A stretch of DNA of 50,782 nucleotides, taken from positions 1 to 50,782 of the forward strand of contig SCRJ01000007.1 in assembly GCA_004298115.1 (NCBI GenBank). Direction: 5' to 3'. This document shows, in pieces, positions 46,749 to 50,782 of the stretch; position 1 is the first letter of the stretch, and the number at the start of each line of letters is the position of its first letter. A program made the translations under genes and the position numbers. The DNA is from Acidobacteriota bacterium. GTDB lineage: Bacteria > Acidobacteriota > Thermoanaerobaculia > Thermoanaerobaculales > Thermoanaerobaculaceae. The notes below the pieces were generated by a model. That model saw nothing but the letters and a program-made list of their open reading frames with translations. It did not search any database and was not told where the DNA came from.

Positions 46749-48689
46749 ATGGCCAAGCGTTTCGCGTACTTCGTGGGTCTGCTCGTGGTCGCGTCCTGGG
46801 GCGCCACCGCAGGCGCGCAGTCGACCCAGTTCTCCCTCGATCTCGGCCACCAGTGGACGGACGTGAGCGGCAACAACGACGTCTACCGCAGCCAGATCAA
46901 CGAGGGCCAGGGGCTGCTGCTCCGCTCGTTCTCCCTGACCACCGTGGACAACTCCCAAGGTCCCAAGCTCTTCGACCGTCTGCGCATCGACGCGGCGGGG
47001 ATCGGCGCCGACCCGCAGGCGAGCTTCCGCCTCACCGCCGGCCTCGCGCACGTCTACGATCTGCGCTTCTCGTATCGCCATTCGGAGTTCTACAACGCGC
47101 TCCCCGAGGTCGCCAACCCGCTCCTCGCCTCGGGGCTGATCCCCGGCGAGCACACGATCAACCGGGCGCTCGACACGATCAACCTCGACGTCGCTGTCCT
47201 TCCCGACGGCGCCGTGACGCCGCTGTTCGGCTACCAGTGGACCCGCTACTCGGGGCTGGCGCGCTCCTCCGCGGCGGTCGGCCAGGACGAGTTCCGGCTT
47301 CTCTCCGACCTCGGCGAGACCACCCAGGAGGTTCGGGGCGGGGTCGGCTTCAAGGTCGGCAGCTTCTCGGGCCGGATCCTCCAGGGCTGGAGGTTCTTCG
47401 ACTCCACCCAGCTCGACCGGCTCCTCCCCGGCGCCGGGGCCGGCAACAATGCCCAACCGGTGCTCGGCCAGCCGATCACGCTCACCGGCTACACGGGGCG
47501 CGACGACACCAGCGGCTCCACCCCCGTCACCACCGGCTACCTGACCGGAAACCTGGCGGACGGCGTCCGCCTCGTGGCGTCGTTCGCCCGCGCCGACTTC
47601 TCCTCCGGCACGGACGAGTACGAGGTCGCGTCCGGCTCGCTCGCCTCGTTCAAGCTCGCCCGCTTCTACTCCGGCCTCTCCGAGTCGGTGCAGGCGCACG
47701 CCCAGAGTCTGGACTGGCAGGGCAACGCCCGCGTCGAGGCGGAGATCATCGACGGTCTCGACCTCAGCGTCGGCTACACCAAGCGGCACCGCGAACTCGA
47801 CGGCCTCGCGACGATCGCCGACCTGTACGCCAACACCGTCAACTTCAGCGGCGCCGATCCCAAGAGCGTCTCGACCCTGATCAACGCCCAGACCGCGATG
47901 GAGCGCAACGAGAACACCGTCGAGGCGCGGCTGTCGTCGAGCAACCTCGGGCCGCTGCGCCTGTGGGCCGGGTACGCGAGGGCCGATGAGAGCCTGAACG
48001 TCTCCCCGGCGGCGGCCGAGATCGTCGTTCCCGGCGGGCAGGGCGGCCGCTTCGATCGCGTCGTCAAGCGCACCTCGGCCGGCGCGACGCTCGCTCTTTC
48101 CGACGTCAAGCTCGCGGTCGACTGGAAGAAGGACGACGCCGACAACGCGGTGGTCCGCACCGACTTCCTCAACCTCGAGCGCTGGCGCGGGCGCGCCAGC
48201 TGGCGCGCGGGCAGCTTCCTCCAGCTCGTCGGCACCGCCGAACGCATCAAGGCGGAGAACCCCACGCCGGGGATCGACCAGGCCTCCACCACCAAGCACT
48301 GGGAGGGGAACGTCGTCCTCACCCCGGTCACCGCGCTCTCGGTCAGCCTCGGCTACGGCGTGTACAAGGTGGACAGCGCGATCACGATCCGGGTGCCGCA
48401 GGACTTCAGCCTCGAGCCGTCGCTGTACACGGAGGACGGCACCTCCAAGGATGCCTCACTCACGTACAAGGTCGGGCGCTTCGGCTTCGACGCCGGCTAC
48501 TCGCGCTTCGAGAACAGCGGCGACCTCGCCCTCAAGCTCGACCGCACCACGCTCGGATGCGACTTCGACATCACCCCGAAGGTGGGCGCGTCACTGCGCT
48601 TCGACAAGCACATGTACCGGGAGATCGCGCTGCCGATCGACAACTTCGACGCCAAGATCTACGGCGTCTTCCTGCGCTGGCACAACTAG
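46749..48689 (+). CDS. MtrB/PioB-like outer-membrane beta-barrel, module 2
   Basis: 646 residues; signal peptide (MAKRFAYFVGLLVVASWGATAGAQ) and then a mature start STQFSLDLGHQWTDVSG. Alternating beta strands fill the protein. LFDRLRIDAAGIGADPQASFRL near residue 75 parallels the first barrel. The C-terminus FLRWHN does not end in Phe but has an aromatic terminal strand. It probably houses the preceding decahaem and forms the outer-membrane conduit. A strong terminator follows at 48716. Confidence 0.82.
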   Translation: MAKRFAYFVGLLVVASWGATAGAQSTQFSLDLGHQWTDVSGNNDVYRSQINEGQGLLLRSFSLTTVDNSQGPKLFDRLRIDAAGIGADPQASFRLTAGLAHVYDLRFSYRHSEFYNALPEVANPLLASGLIPGEHTINRALDTINLDVAVLPDGAVTPLFGYQWTRYSGLARSSAAVGQDEFRLLSDLGETTQEVRGGVGFKVGSFSGRILQGWRFFDSTQLDRLLPGAGAGNNAQPVLGQPITLTGYTGRDDTSGSTPVTTGYLTGNLADGVRLVASFARADFSSGTDEYEVASGSLASFKLARFYSGLSESVQAHAQSLDWQGNARVEAEIIDGLDLSVGYTKRHRELDGLATIADLYANTVNFSGADPKSVSTLINAQTAMERNENTVEARLSSSNLGPLRLWAGYARADESLNVSPAAAEIVVPGGQGGRFDRVVKRTSAGATLALSDVKLAVDWKKDDADNAVVRTDFLNLERWRGRASWRAGSFLQLVGTAERIKAENPTPGIDQASTTKHWEGNVVLTPVTALSVSLGYGVYKVDSAITIRVPQDFSLEPSLYTEDGTSKDASLTYKVGRFGFDAGYSRFENSGDLALKLDRTTLGCDFDITPKVGASLRFDKHMYREIALPIDNFDAKIYGVFLRWHN

Positions 48690-48715
48690 ACCGCCGGCCT
48701 CGTTCCGCCTTGCCG

Positions 48716-48750
48716 ACCTGGGCTCCCGCCGTTGGGAGCCCAGGTTGTTT
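48716..48750 (+). terminator. Rho-independent terminator after module 2
   Basis: A 12-bp stem (ACCTGGGCTCCC / GGGAGCCCAGGT) with loop GCCGTT, followed by TGTTTTC. It lies 26 bp after the barrel gene. Confidence 0.88.
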
Positions 48751-48759
48751 TCAGCCCTC

Positions 48760-48797
48760 TTGACAACTATTACGATATAAACCATCATTAATATCGT
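48760..48797 (+). promoter_or_regulatory. Promoter and operator of the Rrf2-cysK pair
   Basis: TTGACA at 48760-48765 is a consensus -35. ACGATAT (48772-48778) and ATATCGT (48791-48797) are a 7-bp inverted repeat 12 bp apart, and the right arm includes the first two bases of the GTG start. The -10 is not obvious at 17 bp. The layout suits autoregulation by the Rrf2 protein; no ribosome-binding site is visible. Confidence 0.6.
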
Positions 48798-49182
48798 GAA
48801 TGAGACCGAAGCCTACCGGCTGGATGCGCTCCTCGAGTTGGGCCGGGCCTGGCCGCAGTCGTTGACCGTCGCCGAGATCGCCCGCCGCCGGGCGATCCCG
48901 GTCAAGTTCCTCGCTCGTTTGCTCGGGGAGTTGGCGCGGGAGGAGCTGGTGGTGACGGCCAGGGGGGCGCGCGGCGGCGTCCGCCTCGCCGCCGCACCGG
49001 ACGACGTCGCCGTGGCCCGGCTGATGCGCGTCCAGCCGCAACCGGAAGCCGGGGGACCGGCGGTGCGCTTCCTGTGGGCCCGCACCGCCGAGGCGCAGGT
49101 GCGCGCGCTCGCCGGGCTCACCCTCGCGGCGCTGCTCGCCGTCGAGGACGAGGCCAACGCCACCGCCGACTTCGCCATCTAG
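48796..49182 (+). CDS. Rrf2-family transcription regulator
   Basis: 128 residues; winged-HTH of the Rrf2 family: [57 protein letters not shown]. It has no cysteine at all, so it cannot bind an iron-sulfur cluster as IscR or NsrR do. In this it resembles CymR, which controls cysteine metabolism and works with CysK in Firmicutes. The next gene is cysK (13 bp gap). The start GTG at 48796 has no clear ribosome-binding site and overlaps the inverted repeat, so the mRNA may be leaderless. Confidence 0.85.
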   Translation: MNETEAYRLDALLELGRAWPQSLTVAEIARRRAIPVKFLARLLGELAREELVVTARGARGGVRLAAAPDDVAVARLMRVQPQPEAGGPAVRFLWARTAEAQVRALAGLTLAALLAVEDEANATADFAI

Positions 49183-49195
49183 GAATGGGGGGACC

Positions 49196-50128
49196 ATGCG
49201 AATCGCGTCGGACATCACGAGGCTCATCGGCAACACGCCGCTGGTGCGGCTCAACCGTGTCACCTCGGGGTGCGTCGCCACCGTGGCGGCCAAGCTCGAG
49301 TTCTTCAACCCAGCCCACTCGGTCAAGGACCGGATCGGCATCGCGATGGTGGAGGCGATGGAGCGCGCGGGCACGCTCGTGCCCGGCACCTCGGTGATCG
49401 TGGAGCCGACCTCGGGCAACACCGGGATCGCGCTCGCGATGGTCGCCGCCGCCCGCGGGTACCGCTGCGTCATCGCGATGCCGGAAAGCGTCTCGCTGGA
49501 GCGCCGTAAGGTGCTCAAGCTGCTCGGCGCCGAGTTGATCCTCACGCCGGCGTCCGAGGGGATGAAGGGCGCCATCCGCAAGGCGCTCGAGCTGCTCGAG
49601 GAGATCCCCGGCGCCGCGATGCCGCAGCAGTTCGAGAACCCCGCCAACCCCCAGATCCATGCGACCACGACCGCCGAGGAGCTGTGGCGCGACACCGACG
49701 GCGGCATGGATATCTTCGTCGCCGGGGTCGGGACCGGCGGCACCATCACCGGCGTCGGCCGGGTCTGGAAGCAGCGCAAGCCCGCCGTCCGCATCGTCGC
49801 CGTGGAGCCGGCCGGCTCGCCGGTCCTCTCCGGCGGCCAGCCGGGCTCGCACAAGATCCAGGGTCTCGGCGCCGGCTTCGTTCCCGCCAACCTCGACACC
49901 GGGGTCGTCGACGAGGTGATCAAGGTCGGCAACGACGAGTCGTTCGCGATGTCGCGCCGACTCGCCCGCGAGGAGGGGATCCTCGCCGGTATCTCGTCCG
50001 GCGCGGCCGCGTACGCGGCGCTCGAGGTCGCGCGCCGGCCGGAGAACGCCGGCAAGCTCGTCGTCTTCGTCGTGCCATCGACCTCCGAGCGCTACATCTC
50101 CACCGAGCTGTTCGCCGGGCTCGACTGA
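49196..50128 (+). CDS. cysK: Cysteine synthase A (O-acetylserine sulfhydrylase)
   Basis: 310 residues, PLP fold-type [13 protein letters not shown] near residue 11, [13 protein letters not shown] with the PLP Lys at about 44, [20 protein letters not shown], and [13 protein letters not shown] (phosphate-binding loop). It makes cysteine from O-acetylserine and sulfide. [18 protein letters not shown] and [12 protein letters not shown] are also standard. The Rrf2 gene precedes it on the same strand, so control by that regulator is likely. Confidence 0.96.
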   Translation: MRIASDITRLIGNTPLVRLNRVTSGCVATVAAKLEFFNPAHSVKDRIGIAMVEAMERAGTLVPGTSVIVEPTSGNTGIALAMVAAARGYRCVIAMPESVSLERRKVLKLLGAELILTPASEGMKGAIRKALELLEEIPGAAMPQQFENPANPQIHATTTAEELWRDTDGGMDIFVAGVGTGGTITGVGRVWKQRKPAVRIVAVEPAGSPVLSGGQPGSHKIQGLGAGFVPANLDTGVVDEVIKVGNDESFAMSRRLAREEGILAGISSGAAAYAALEVARRPENAGKLVVFVVPSTSERYISTELFAGLD

Positions 50129-50129
50129 C

Positions 50130-50154
50130 CCGGTCCGCGCCGCGGCCGGACCGG
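50130..50154. terminator. Hairpin between convergent cysK and PHP-domain genes
   Basis: CCGGTCCG / CGGACCGG, an 8-bp perfect stem with a 9-nt GC loop, fills the gap between convergent stops. It would serve both directions though it has no T-run. It contains the GGTCC/GGACC core also seen in the heptamer arrays. Confidence 0.5.
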
Positions 50155-50155
50155 C

Positions 50156-50782
50156 TCACGGCAGGTCGAGGTCCGGCCGCTCCGCGGCGAGGTGGTCGAG
50201 CGGCTCGAAGTTGACGATCGCCGCCTCGGCGGCGCCGCCGCGGGCGGCGAGCGCGACCGCGGTGGCGTCGAACGCGAGGTGGCGCGGGTGGTGCGCGTCG
50301 GACGCCAGCACGAACCGGCAGCCGGCGGCGCGCGCGAGGCCGACCAGCGTCGGGTCGAGGTCCTGGCGGCGGGGGAACCCGTTGATCTCGACGAGCACCC
50401 CCGCGGCGGCGGCCGCGGCGAACACGACCTCCCAGTTGGCGCGGATCCCCGGGCGACGCGCGAACAGGCGTCCCTGCGGGTGGGCCAGGGCCCACACGCC
50501 GGGCTCCTCGAGCGCGCGCACGAGCCGGCCGGTCTGGTCGCGGCGCTCGGCCAACCCCGTGTGGATCGCCGCGAGGACCAGCACACCGCTCCGGCCGGAG
50601 CGCGGAAGGTCGAGGCGCCCGTCGTCGAGGATCTCCGCCTCGAGCCCCTGCACCAGCCGGAGCTCGTCGCCGTGACGCCGGTTCCAGGCCGCCACGGCGC
50701 CGCGCTGCAACGCGATCCCCTCGGTGTCGAGACCGTTCACGCAGGCGAGGCCGCGCGTGTGGTCGGCGACCACCGCCCAGGC
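50156..50782 (-). CDS. PHP-domain phosphoesterase, 5' end beyond window (PolX-like)
   Basis: The frame runs off the right edge, so the N-terminal part is missing. The visible ~208 residues are the second part of a PHP domain: AVVADHTRGLACVNGLD, LVQGLEAEILDDGRLD, LAAIHTGLAERRDQTGRLVRAL, VWALAHPQGRLFARRPG, VLVEINGFPRRQDLDPTLV and FVLASDAHHPRHLAFD. The His and Asp metal ligands of these blocks are kept. The ends fit the C-terminal PHP domain of family X DNA polymerases, but a stand-alone PHP phosphatase cannot be excluded. Confidence 0.8.
   Translation of the reverse strand, partial: AWAVVADHTRGLACVNGLDTEGIALQRGAVAAWNRRHGDELRLVQGLEAEILDDGRLDLPRSGRSGVLVLAAIHTGLAERRDQTGRLVRALEEPGVWALAHPQGRLFARRPGIRANWEVVFAAAAAAGVLVEINGFPRRQDLDPTLVGLARAAGCRFVLASDAHHPRHLAFDATAVALAARGGAAEAAIVNFEPLDHLAAERPDLDLP

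Overview
The window is 50.8 kb of very GC-rich bacterial chromosome with dense, short-gapped genes. It looks like a Gram-negative anaerobe or facultative anaerobe. Outer-membrane beta-barrels, an LPS-type heptosyltransferase homologue, the futalosine menaquinone pathway (MqnA, MqnC) and about 47 CxxCH haem motifs in five proteins support this. Acidobacteriota (Thermoanaerobaculia/Holophagae-like) is my best guess, but this is inference; no rRNA or species marker lies in the window.

Positions 1-6.7 kb hold rsmI (+) meeting a minus-strand series: rplU-rpmA-obgE-nadD-rsfS-(sigma54-activator-like gene)-rlmH-dksA-holA. This is the classic ribosome-assembly neighbourhood with an unusual AAA+ regulator inserted. 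From 6.7 to 12.3 kb come two tandem paralogous membrane GT-C-like proteins and mqnC-mqnA. From 12.4 to 20.3 kb lie rho, engB, lon, clpX, clpP, tig and two tRNAs (Leu-UAG, Lys-CUU). From 20.3 to 23.6 kb are two glycosyltransferases, a YmdB-type phosphoesterase and a Crp/Fnr-family regulator.

Positions 23.7-26.5 kb hold a plus-strand respiratory operon: Rieske protein, fused cytochrome b and a membrane-anchored nonahaem cytochrome. It faces a NapH-like polyferredoxin membrane protein. At 28.7-33.2 kb a minus-strand operon encodes a CoA-ligase beta subunit with a fused ferredoxin domain, its alpha subunit, a short citrate-synthase-fold protein best read as citryl-CoA lyase, and an isocitrate-dehydrogenase-type enzyme. 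This set could perform citrate cleavage. At 33.3-38.6 kb are a flavin reductase, uridine kinase, a long Hfq, and pta-purD-purE-ricT.

The most striking part is 38.7-48.8 kb: two adjacent porin-cytochrome modules. Module 1 is MtrB-like barrel, decahaem MtrA/DmsE-like, and a cytochrome with seven CxxCH motifs plus one CxxxCH. Module 2 is OmcA/MtrC-like decahaem, decahaem MtrA/DmsE-like, and MtrB-like barrel. Each is preceded by an AT-richer promoter region carrying the same candidate box TTGAC-N4-GTCAC, and each ends near a strong hairpin terminator. Together with the menaquinone genes and the Rieske/cyt b/nonahaem complex, they suggest a route from menaquinol through the periplasm to the outside of the cell. 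The window ends with an Rrf2 regulator-cysK pair and a truncated PHP-domain gene.

A family of 7-bp tandem repeats (GGACCAC and variants) recurs at six gene-edge or intergenic places, some with the same flank.
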